Of a stretch of DNA of 64,000 bases, positions 44,612 to 52,315 are shown one piece after another (the first letter of the stretch is position 1; every line of letters begins with the position of its first letter). The translations under genes were made by a program, and so were the position numbers. The stretch comes from Nostoc sp. UHCC 0870. Lineage in GTDB: Bacteria; Cyanobacteriota; Cyanobacteriia; Cyanobacteriales; Nostocaceae. The notes under the pieces are model-generated. The model saw only the letters and a program-made list of their open reading frames with translations. It was not told where the DNA came from and ran no database searches. The DNA is taken from assembly GCF_022063185.1 (NCBI RefSeq), contig NZ_CP091915.1, positions 62,001-126,000 of the forward strand, read 5' to 3'.

Positions 44612-44936
44612 AAACATAAATAATTGATGGATAAATTTCCTGTAGAGACGGCGATTTATCGCATCTCTCTAACCGTCAAGATGAATTTGGTAACGATTTA
44701 TATCGTAATGAATCAATTCACTCAAGAAATCAAGCTATAGCCCCTCAGAGTAGTTAACGAGGAGAGTTATCTGAAATCTTGTCCAACAACATTGCCTGAT
44801 TGACTAACTTTCAGAAAAAGAGCGCAATGAATTGATGAGTATCAGCAATGAACTTGTCAGTGTGTCAAGCAGGCAGGAAATTCCAGTTCAACCGCTTTAA
44901 TTCTAGCTACTCTCAACTTATCGGAAGGAACATCTA
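44612..44936. other. Intergenic, no gene seen
   Basis: Includes the direct phrase GATTTATATCGTAATGAATCAATTCA-like (44690-44720), which recurs in degenerate form near 46630-46660 and 54700-54715, each time upstream of a gene. It may be a small dispersed repeat or regulatory element. Confidence 0.35.
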
Positions 44937-45320
44937 ATGAAACGCATAATCGCTATCCTGATGCTTGCTCTTCCCCTTGGAGTCTTGGCAAAATCTGCCT
45001 CAGCCGCAGAGTTCAATGTTAATGATAGGCAGAATTCAACTCGTTCCGGTGTCGTCGAGGTAGGCCGGGTTGCACCAGATCGATTGGCTCAAACCCAGCG
45101 CGAACAAACTCGGCGCAATACTACACGCCGTGTCTGGGTGGCAGGACATTACCAACCTCGGCGATGGGTGCCAGGACATTACCAACCTCGGCGATGGGTG
45201 CCAGGACATTACCAATCTCGGCGATGGGTGGCAGGACATTACCAATCTCGGCGATGGGTGGCAGGACATTACCAATCTCGGCGATGGGTGCCAGGACACT
45301 GGGTAAACCGTCGCGTTTAG
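44937..45320 (+). CDS. Secreted protein with tandem WVxGHYQxRR repeats
   Basis: 127 residues; GGAAGGAAC precedes the ATG. A signal peptide covers residues 1-23 (IIAILMLALPLGVLAKSASA). After a polar spacer the C-terminal half consists of six units of RRWVPGHYQP or RRWVAGHYQS and a closing WVPGHWVNRRV. This resembles the YXWXGHW-type repeat proteins of bacterial envelopes. Alternating Trp, His and Arg suggest a role in binding metal, polysaccharide or nucleic acid at the periplasm or surface; function unknown. Confidence 0.75.
   Translation: MKRIIAILMLALPLGVLAKSASAAEFNVNDRQNSTRSGVVEVGRVAPDRLAQTQREQTRRNTTRRVWVAGHYQPRRWVPGHYQPRRWVPGHYQSRRWVAGHYQSRRWVAGHYQSRRWVPGHWVNRRV
45129..45306. repeat. 30-bp tandem repeats, about six units
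   Basis: The unit CGATGGGTGCCAGGACATTA plus CCAACCTCGG repeats with only one or two base changes (GCC/GGC for Pro/Ala, CCT/TCT for Pro/Ser). Being in frame in one orientation only as a signal-peptide protein, it is coding; all other long frames here are shadows. Confidence 0.9.
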
Positions 45321-45506
45321 CATCATGCGCTTGAAAGGTTGGATTGGGCGATCGCTTTCCCATTTACGCCAAGTCTATCGCAGAATCAGTAAATGCAGTA
45401 GCAGCGATCGCAGGTATCGTAAACTAAAAATAAGCGGTCTATGAGGTAAAATGCAGATCGAGTAAAAAGTCATTTTTCCTTTAAACAATTACAATCCAAA
45501 AATAGT

Positions 45507-45953
45507 ATGAGTGAATTAGTTGTAGTCAATTTCGATGACAAATATAAAGCAGATGAAGTACTTTTAGAACTACTCAAACTTGAGCGAGAAAACTTAGCAG
45601 ATTTGAAAGATGCAGTTGTGATTACCAAAAATGCAGATGGTAAGATTAGGGTTAAACCATATCACGATTTGGTTGAACCTGGAGACCTGAGTAATGAACT
45701 CTGGGGTGGAATCATTAGCGCAGTTTTCTTTCATCGCACTTTTACTATTAAAGAGGGTACATTTGATAGTAGTTTTTTAACAGAAATTGAAGAATCTTTA
45801 AAACCAAATTCTTCATCATTGTTTGTTCTAATTTCCTCCGTTAATCTAGAGAAAATAATTGCAGAATTTAATCGTTTTGGAGGAAAGTTAATTAGAACAA
45901 GTTTTTCTCAAGACAAAATTGAGAACTTGCAAAAAACTCTTAGTCCTGCTTAG
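45507..45953 (+). CDS. DUF1269-family protein
   Basis: 148 residues. The start SELVVVNFDDKYKADEVLLELLKL, DAVVITKNADGKIRV and the glycine-rich WGGIISAVFF segment are the DUF1269 pattern, proteins often associated with membranes or stress genes. The C-terminal part (SSSLFVLISS, KLIRTSFSQDKIENLQ) completes the domain. No enzymatic motif. Confidence 0.8.
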   Translation: MSELVVVNFDDKYKADEVLLELLKLERENLADLKDAVVITKNADGKIRVKPYHDLVEPGDLSNELWGGIISAVFFHRTFTIKEGTFDSSFLTEIEESLKPNSSSLFVLISSVNLEKIIAEFNRFGGKLIRTSFSQDKIENLQKTLSPA

Positions 45954-46794
45954 AGGTTGTTTGAAAAGTTGACAATTGATTAAAAAAATATCTGTGATTT
46001 TACTCCTTGCATGACCAAACTGTGAACCATAGCGTGACCAAAAGTTAACGTAATTTCAAGGTTTTTAGCCAATCAAAAACCTAACTTTATGAATCAAATT
46101 ATGTCCGCGTGTTTTAAATGCGAACCATAATGCAACCAAAAGTTTTATTTTTTGACTTGGTAAAAAATGCAGAGCAAGACACACTAATTTAACCCTTAAA
46201 TTTTAAACTTTCGGTCAAAATTTGGTTCAAAATGCCCACAATATGGTTCAAAAATATGTTTAGCCAAAAATTGAGTGATAAAGCGATCGCCTGAAATCTG
46301 AATTTTTATTTCTCTCTCATCGCGGTACGGTACAAATGAACTATAAGACCATGTTCCTTGCTGTAATTAAGTTTTGAGTTTTTTGAACTCCATTTATAGC
46401 TTTGAACTATATGTTGTCCTAGTACAGAGTGAAGTATTTCGTGACCGTTTGGCTAAATTATCGTTCAAATCACAATATCTCAGGGTATAACCTGTAGATA
46501 TGTAGATACAGCACAGCAGCATTAAAAGCTGTGATTATTAGTAAAGCATACTGAACTGTATTTAGTTATAGGGGTAAAGCTATAAAAAATACCTTTACCC
46601 GTTATTGTATCCTCAAAATTTTTATTGCTTTTGATTACAATTTATATCGTAATCAATTAATTCATGCAGTAAATCAAACGGTACTCGTCCAAAGTAGTGG
46701 AACAGTATAAAAAACGAGATGATTTAATGACTATGATGTTAAGTATCTTCATTTTGAACCTATTTATAACAGAATATAGGAGCGTAATGGAGTC
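45954..46794. other. Long AT-rich region without a gene
   Basis: 841 bases on which no coding frame looks real. I see degenerate repeats of GTGAACCATAGCGTGACCAA and GCGAACCATAATGCAACCAA (about 46020-46145), TTTGGTTCAAAATG-type phrases (46215-46260), one HIP1 site near 46283, and AGGAG before the next start. It may be the decayed remains of a gene. Confidence 0.4.
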
Positions 46795-47139
46795 ATGGAA
46801 GAAAAATCGATCGCAACTCTGCCAGCTAATTCACTCCCTCTAGATCATCGGGGAGTAGAAACTCTTTCTGTGCTAGATATGGGTTTCCTGATAGTAGTCA
46901 GCGCTATGATTATTTCGGTGATCGCTACTTTAATTTATGCCTTCATTCCTAAGCGGGTGCAGCAGTATTTATTTAGCCTCAAATTGCCTCACAAAGCCAA
47001 GTGTCCTCACTGTCGATATTTTAGTCATAATTCATATCTCAAATGCACCGTCCATCCATCAACTGTGCTAACCGATCAAGCCATTAATTGTTTAGATTAC
47101 AGTCCACATAATCAGGTGAAACTAGTTGAAGAAGATTAG
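46795..47139 (+). CDS. Small membrane protein with Cys pairs
   Basis: 114 residues; AGGAG lies about a dozen bases before the ATG. One clear membrane span at about 29-52 (MGFLIVVSAMIISVIATLIYAF) is followed by a basic patch and KCPHCRYFSHNSYLKCTVHP. The CPHC-x(9)-C-x(2)-H arrangement could bind zinc. A final Cys lies in NCLDYSP. No named family. The next gene follows after 94 bases in the same direction. Confidence 0.6.
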   Translation: MEEKSIATLPANSLPLDHRGVETLSVLDMGFLIVVSAMIISVIATLIYAFIPKRVQQYLFSLKLPHKAKCPHCRYFSHNSYLKCTVHPSTVLTDQAINCLDYSPHNQVKLVEED

Positions 47140-47233
47140 AGAAGATTGTTGAAGATAATTCCCTCTGCCTCTTCGGTCAAGTATTGCCTAATTTAACTGG
47201 CGAGATTGGAAAATAAAATTAGGAGTCTTAACC

Positions 47234-48133
47234 ATGAGCTGGAAGCAGTTGACAATCGTGTTTATCTCTACGATAGTATTTCTGTTTGCCGGAAATGCGA
47301 TCGCACAGACTGATCTAAATATTAATAATACCAATCTGATTCGATTGGGCGGAAATGTCACGGTTGTAGAAAAACAAGTTGTAGAAAATGCTATTGCCAT
47401 TGGTGGTTCGGCGATCGTCCAACCCAATGGACGGGTGACACAAACTGCGATCGCTATCGGTGGAAATATCATTCTCAAGCAAGGCGCACGGGTAGATGGC
47501 GATGCCTATGCGATCGGTGGCAAAGTCGTATTAGCAGAAGGAGCCACAATTGGCGGCTCAAACAGCACATTCAACGGTCAATATAATCAACGAGGCATGA
47601 CGGGAATTTACCGTCATCGAGATCGATTTTTGCCGATGTATTTCTTTCAGGCTGTTTTTCGGATTTTCTCTGAGATCGTCGGTGCAATTCTGGGCATAAT
47701 TTTATTACAAACCGCACCACCTTTTCTGCCGAATTTAGCAGCTACCGTGCGTCAATATCCCGGTAAAAGCGCCTTATGGGGAATTGGGGCAATGTTTACC
47801 TTATTTGCCCTTAACATTTTTTTAGCAATCACCCTAATTGGTATTCCATTGATTCCACTCCTGATGTTGATGGTGAGTCTGACATCATTGGTTGGGGCAT
47901 TGGGAATTTCACTATTCATCGGTCAACAAGTGGTAAAAAGCGATTTTCTTACAGAGAGGCTACACCAACGGCAAAGCAGCTTGCAGCAGTTCTTGATTGG
48001 GTTGCTGATTGTCACAGTACTTGCGCTGATTCCATTTGTGGGCGGGATTGTAGTGTTTGTTGTGAGTCTGTTGGGCTTGGGATCGCTCCTTAGCTGGCAA
48101 TTTGGTAAGACACAACCCCCGGTTTTGGGGTAA
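47234..48133 (+). CDS. Exported/membrane protein with bactofilin-like repeats
   Basis: 299 residues. A signal peptide (1-24, ends NAIAQ) is followed by a beta-helix-like part with repeating AIAIGGSAIVQPNGRVTQ and GNIILKQGARVDGDAYAIGG, as in polymer-forming bactofilin-like proteins. The C-terminal half has four hydrophobic segments (about 140-165, 185-205, 208-235, 250-285). The layout is that of cyanobacterial membrane proteins with an extracytoplasmic beta-helix; role unknown. Confidence 0.7.
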   Translation: MSWKQLTIVFISTIVFLFAGNAIAQTDLNINNTNLIRLGGNVTVVEKQVVENAIAIGGSAIVQPNGRVTQTAIAIGGNIILKQGARVDGDAYAIGGKVVLAEGATIGGSNSTFNGQYNQRGMTGIYRHRDRFLPMYFFQAVFRIFSEIVGAILGIILLQTAPPFLPNLAATVRQYPGKSALWGIGAMFTLFALNIFLAITLIGIPLIPLLMLMVSLTSLVGALGISLFIGQQVVKSDFLTERLHQRQSSLQQFLIGLLIVTVLALIPFVGGIVVFVVSLLGLGSLLSWQFGKTQPPVLG

Positions 48134-48483
48134 CTGACGCTCCACATCCTGTAGATGGATGAGATATTACGGCGATTAAGTAACAGTTACTTAAATCAGC
48201 TTTGCAGCATCTCATCGCCACTGAATTATTTTTTATCGTTTCAACTAGTAGTACGCCAAGTCAACAATGCTTGGTTTGTAGTGAGAGCTTCACCGCTCAA
48301 ATCAAAGACTAAAGTCCTTAGTACGAACTTATTCACCCATCACCGTTAGTGTGGTGGACTACTAGTAGTCTGTCAAGCCAAAAATGCTTACGTAAACTAA
48401 GTTTTAGAATCTTTCTCTCTGTGTTCTCTGTGCCTCTGTGGTTCGTTATTAAATTGTTAATACAGTCTTTTGAGGGTTATTTA

Positions 48484-50040
48484 ATGACAATTTCTACTCT
48501 AGAGCATAATCAGGAAGAAGATACTTTTGACTACCTTGCATTAGACCTATCTAATCCTTGTGTCTTATTAAATACGCTGCAAAAATTGCGTCAGGTGGTT
48601 GTTCAAGAAGGGCAAGACATTTTTTACCAGTGGCGTTCGCGCCAGCGTTGCGGAGCAATCTCGCGCATTCAACGACAAGAGTTTCTCAGCAGTGGACTCA
48701 ATCTTGCCCATTACATGGCTCTACGAAGACATGACCTACGTCCTCTGCAAGCTACCTTAATCCCCTGGGGCTTATCTTCTTTGGGTCGTTTGGAAGCGCG
48801 AGTCATGCCGAATTTAGATGCGGTGATTGCCACTCTGGGGGCAATCTGTCAGGTAAGTTCGGCTAGTTTGCCGATTCGTCCTTCTATTGGGGCATTTCTG
48901 GAGGGCGATCGCCTACTTCACCAACATACCGAAGATGTGTTTGGTCAGACTTTAGCTCATCGCCGGGTCAGAATCATGGTGACATTGCCAATGGAAGCCG
49001 CCAGCCATTACGAATTTGTCCGGGATCTGCTTCAGCGAGGGACTAACTGTGTACGCATTAACTGTGCCCACGATCACGCTAACCTTTGGGAAGCGATGAT
49101 TGGCAATGTCCGTCTGGCAGAGAAAGAAACCGGAAATTCCTGCAAAGTCTTAATGGATCTGGCAGGGCCGAAGCCCCGGATTGGCTTAGTAATGACACCT
49201 AATCAGAAACACCGCATCTTTCAAGGGGAATGTCTTGTCTTAACCCGTGATATGCCTAGTATGACAAATGCTAAGTGTTTCCAGGCAAATTGTACTCTCC
49301 CTGGAGTACTCGATCAATTGCAGGTGGGCGCAACTGCCTGGATTGATGATGGTCGTATTGGAGCGCGTGTAGAATCTCTTACGGATCAGGGTGTTATTTT
49401 ACGCATCACCCATGCGAGTTTAAAGGGTAGTAAACTTCTGCCAGACAAGGGGCTTAACTTCCCCGATACAGATTTGCAACTTAGCCCACTTACTGATAAA
49501 GATCGAGAGGATTTAGATTTTGTTGCCACCCATGCCGATATTGTGGGCTATTCTTTTGTGCAATCTGCGAATGATATTAAACTGCTCCAGCAAGAGTTAG
49601 CAAATCGGATGCCTCAAAAGAGTGAAATTGCCATTGTTGCTAAGATTGAAACACCCCAAGCCGTCAGTAATTTACCTGAGTTGATTGTGCAAGCAGCAGG
49701 TCAACAACCCTTTGCGGTGATGATTGCTAGAGGCGATTTGGCCATCGCAATTGGGTATCAACGACTGGCTGAAATGCAAGAAGAAATTCTCTGGCTCTGT
49801 GAGGCGGCTCATATCCCGGTGATTTGGGCAACTCAGGTGCTAGAAAATCTGGTGAAGAAAGGCATTCCCTCACGAGCAGAAATGACGGATGCAGCAATGG
49901 CAGAGCGGGCTGAGTGCGTCATGCTCAACAAGGGCCCGTTTGTTGCTGAAGCCGTGACGATTTTGGATGATGTCTTGACTCGGATGCAGACGCATCAATT
50001 AAAGAAAACACCTCAACTCCGGGCGCTCCACTCCTGGTAA
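48484..50040 (+). CDS. Pyruvate kinase-like protein with N-terminal extension
   Basis: 518 residues from the ATG at 48484 (MTISTLEHNQEED); the open frame reaches back to 48349, but those residues are atypical. An N-terminal helical extension (about 1-155) is followed by a pyruvate-kinase barrel: RVRIMVTLPMEAASHYEFVR, CVRINCAHD, KVLMDLAGPKPRIG, VAKIETPQAV, MIARGDLAIAIG, IPVIWATQVLENLV and PSRAEMTDAAMAERAECVML. The usual C-terminal regulatory domain is missing. It would make ATP and pyruvate from phosphoenolpyruvate, but several signature residues deviate, so activity needs proof. Confidence 0.8.
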   Translation: MTISTLEHNQEEDTFDYLALDLSNPCVLLNTLQKLRQVVVQEGQDIFYQWRSRQRCGAISRIQRQEFLSSGLNLAHYMALRRHDLRPLQATLIPWGLSSLGRLEARVMPNLDAVIATLGAICQVSSASLPIRPSIGAFLEGDRLLHQHTEDVFGQTLAHRRVRIMVTLPMEAASHYEFVRDLLQRGTNCVRINCAHDHANLWEAMIGNVRLAEKETGNSCKVLMDLAGPKPRIGLVMTPNQKHRIFQGECLVLTRDMPSMTNAKCFQANCTLPGVLDQLQVGATAWIDDGRIGARVESLTDQGVILRITHASLKGSKLLPDKGLNFPDTDLQLSPLTDKDREDLDFVATHADIVGYSFVQSANDIKLLQQELANRMPQKSEIAIVAKIETPQAVSNLPELIVQAAGQQPFAVMIARGDLAIAIGYQRLAEMQEEILWLCEAAHIPVIWATQVLENLVKKGIPSRAEMTDAAMAERAECVMLNKGPFVAEAVTILDDVLTRMQTHQLKKTPQLRALHSW

Positions 50041-50185
50041 GTGCATAAGGTCAAACAATTTTGGATTTTAGATTGACCAAATAATTACTAATTCGTAATT
50101 CGTAATTAAAGAGGGTACAAGCCCCCACTGATTGTAACTACGAATTATGTTGACGATCGCTTACTAAGTTATTGCAGCAGTAAAA

Positions 50186-51172
50186 ATGTTTGAAACCCTC
50201 TTTACGCCTAATCCCAGTGTTGAAAATAAAGTCAGCATCCGTCCTCGCAAAGGTGTCATTATTGGTGCTGGACAAGTAGGGATGGCATGTGCCTATTCGA
50301 TGATGATCCAAAACTGTTTTGATGAGTTAATTCTTCAAGATATTCAGACAGAGCGGCTTCAGGGAGAGGTCATGGATCTAAGGCATGGCATTCCTTTTGT
50401 CGAACCTGTTGAGATTAAAGCTGGCACAGTTGCCGATGTCGGAGAGAATGCAGACCTGGTAATTATTACTGCTGGAGCCAGTCAGAAGCCGGGAGAGAGC
50501 CGCCTCGACTTGGTTGTACGCAACGTTGCCATCTTTAAGAGCTTGATTGCAGATGTCGTCAAATATTGCCCCAATGCTATCTTGCTGATTGTCAGCAATC
50601 CCGTAGACATTATGACTTATGTGACACTAAAGCTCTCCGCTTTTCCTGCTGCTAGGGTAATTGGCTCTGGAACGGTGCTTGACTCTGCCCGTTTTCGTAC
50701 CCTGCTGGCGCAGAAAATGGGCATTGATTCACGCAGTGTTCATGCTTACATCATTGGTGAACATGGCGACAGTGAAGTGCCCGTTTGGAGCAAGGTGAAT
50801 ATTGCCGGAATGCCTCTCTATGACCGAGAGGGTAATTCGGCAGTAGATAAGGCTGCACAAGAGATTTTTGAGCGCGTTAAAAACGCTGGCTACGAAATCA
50901 TCAAACGCAAAGGGTGTACTTCCTACGCCATTGGATTGGCAACGACTGAAATTGTCCAAGCCATTCTGCGTGGACAGGAGCGTATTCTTACAGTTAGCTC
51001 CCTGGTGAATGACTTCTATGGCATTAGCGATGTTTGTCTCAGCCTACCCTCTGTCGTCAATGAAAAAGGTGTCATTAAGAGGGTCAACTTTACTCTCAAC
51101 GACATGGAGCAACAACAGCTTATTCATTCTGCACAGATTCTGCGTGACATTTTTGACACCCTGGAACTCTAG
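50186..51172 (+). CDS. ldh: L-lactate dehydrogenase
   Basis: 328 residues. Nucleotide loop GVIIGAGQVGMACAYSMM; substrate loop GASQKPGESRLDLV, where Gln in place of Arg points to lactate and not malate dehydrogenase; SNPVDIMTYV; active-site IIGEHGDSEVPVWS with the catalytic His; C-terminal GISDVCLSLPSVV. It reduces pyruvate to L-lactate with NADH, a fermentation outlet. About 145 bases after the pyruvate-kinase-like gene and 56 bases before the phosphoglycerate-mutase gene, all on one strand. Confidence 0.92.
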   Translation: MFETLFTPNPSVENKVSIRPRKGVIIGAGQVGMACAYSMMIQNCFDELILQDIQTERLQGEVMDLRHGIPFVEPVEIKAGTVADVGENADLVIITAGASQKPGESRLDLVVRNVAIFKSLIADVVKYCPNAILLIVSNPVDIMTYVTLKLSAFPAARVIGSGTVLDSARFRTLLAQKMGIDSRSVHAYIIGEHGDSEVPVWSKVNIAGMPLYDREGNSAVDKAAQEIFERVKNAGYEIIKRKGCTSYAIGLATTEIVQAILRGQERILTVSSLVNDFYGISDVCLSLPSVVNEKGVIKRVNFTLNDMEQQQLIHSAQILRDIFDTLEL

Positions 51173-51228
51173 AACCACGCGATCTGCTTGCAGCAGCGCT
51201 TCGCTATCGCATACCGAAGCAGTACACA

Positions 51229-51912
51229 ATGGCTAAATTAATTTTGATCCGTCACGGACAGAGCCTTTGGAATGCAGAGAATAAATTTACAGGATGGGTT
51301 GATGTTCCTTTAGGCGAACAGGGACGAGCAGAGGCAACGATCGCCTCCTGTAGACTGAAGCATTATCGAGTCAGAGTTTGCTTTACCAGTATGCTGTTTC
51401 GAGCTATTGAAACAGCAATTATTATCTTAACAGAAGTCGATGATATTTGCGACGGGAGAATTCCAATCATCAAGCATCAAGCCTGGCATGGTTGGGATAA
51501 ATACAAGGGTAGCCCCGAACGGGAACTGCCAGTTTATCCCACAGCTATGCTGGATGAACGGTACTATGGTGAACTGCAAGGTTTGAATAAAGCTGAAACC
51601 GCCATAAAATTTGGACAAGAACAGGTGCAACTCTGGCGACGATCCTATGCTGTGCCTCCACCAGGGGGCGAAAGTTTGGCAGATACGGTGAAGCGCACTG
51701 TTCCATTCTTTTGCGATCGCATTTTGCCGCAGTTAATCACAGGAGATAACGTCTTGATTGCAGCACATGGAAACTCACTTCGTGCCATCATTAAGCACCT
51801 GGAAAACCTATCCGAAGGGGAGATTGTCAATGTTGAGTTAGGAACAGCAATTCCAATTATCTATGATATTGATGCTCATGGTCAGACCACTAACAAAATC
51901 ATTTTGAATTGA
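51229..51912 (+). CDS. gpmA: 2,3-bisphosphoglycerate-dependent phosphoglycerate mutase
   Basis: 227 residues. LILIRHGQSLWNAENKFTGW carries the phospho-His motif RHG. LDERYYGELQGLNKAE holds the conserved Glu, PPPGGESLADT the family loop, and LIAAHGNSLRAIIKHLE the second catalytic His. Length fits GpmA. It interconverts 3- and 2-phosphoglycerate. With the two preceding genes it covers three of the four steps from 3-phosphoglycerate to lactate; enolase is not in the window. Confidence 0.9.
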   Translation: MAKLILIRHGQSLWNAENKFTGWVDVPLGEQGRAEATIASCRLKHYRVRVCFTSMLFRAIETAIIILTEVDDICDGRIPIIKHQAWHGWDKYKGSPERELPVYPTAMLDERYYGELQGLNKAETAIKFGQEQVQLWRRSYAVPPPGGESLADTVKRTVPFFCDRILPQLITGDNVLIAAHGNSLRAIIKHLENLSEGEIVNVELGTAIPIIYDIDAHGQTTNKIILN

Positions 51913-52315
51913 GATCGAGGCTGACTATAGTGATAATACAGATTTAGTATTTATATTCGGATAATTCAGTAACTACTTCCAAATTTTTGTATTGCTTTTT
52001 ATACTACAAAATGACGTGCGGAATGTGGGTTAAATACTTAGCCTCGGCGAGGGTATGGGAAATTGTTCTGGGGTGGATGCTTGAGATTAAGTATTGCTAC
52101 AAGCTTGAAATGTATAAAATAAGTTTATAGTGTTTGAGTTATTACAAAAGTTAATATATTTAACAGGATCTCACTAGAGCTAGAGTATTTTTTCTTAATT
52201 CTTAATTGTGTATATCCTTAACCAAGGAGAGAGTGATTACCACAAAAAAAAGCTCTAGGATGAAAGATGTTAATAAAAGTTTGAGTTCTTGATTTTAGGA
52301 TCAAGTCTTTGTCCT
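51913..52315. other. Intergenic region ahead of the NACHT gene
   Basis: 403 bases, AT-rich, no coding frame. It ends with TTGAGTTCTTGATTTTAGG before the next gene. Likely promoter region; no clear hairpin terminator for the glycolytic cluster is visible. Confidence 0.4.

Noticed and set aside
44273..44617. Minus-strand ORF over the small basic protein gene
   Set aside because: It runs into IS copy C and is antisense to a better frame with a ribosome site; judged a shadow.
45129..45306. CRISPR or several overlapping repeat ORFs
   Set aside because: Repeats abut with no spacers. Only the plus-strand frame has a signal peptide and ribosome site; the other long frames are shadows of the same 30-bp unit.
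48349..48483. Extended start of the pyruvate-kinase-like gene
   Set aside because: The first 45 codons include a translated CTCTGTGTTCTCTGTGCC-type intergenic repeat; the ATG at 48484 fits better.
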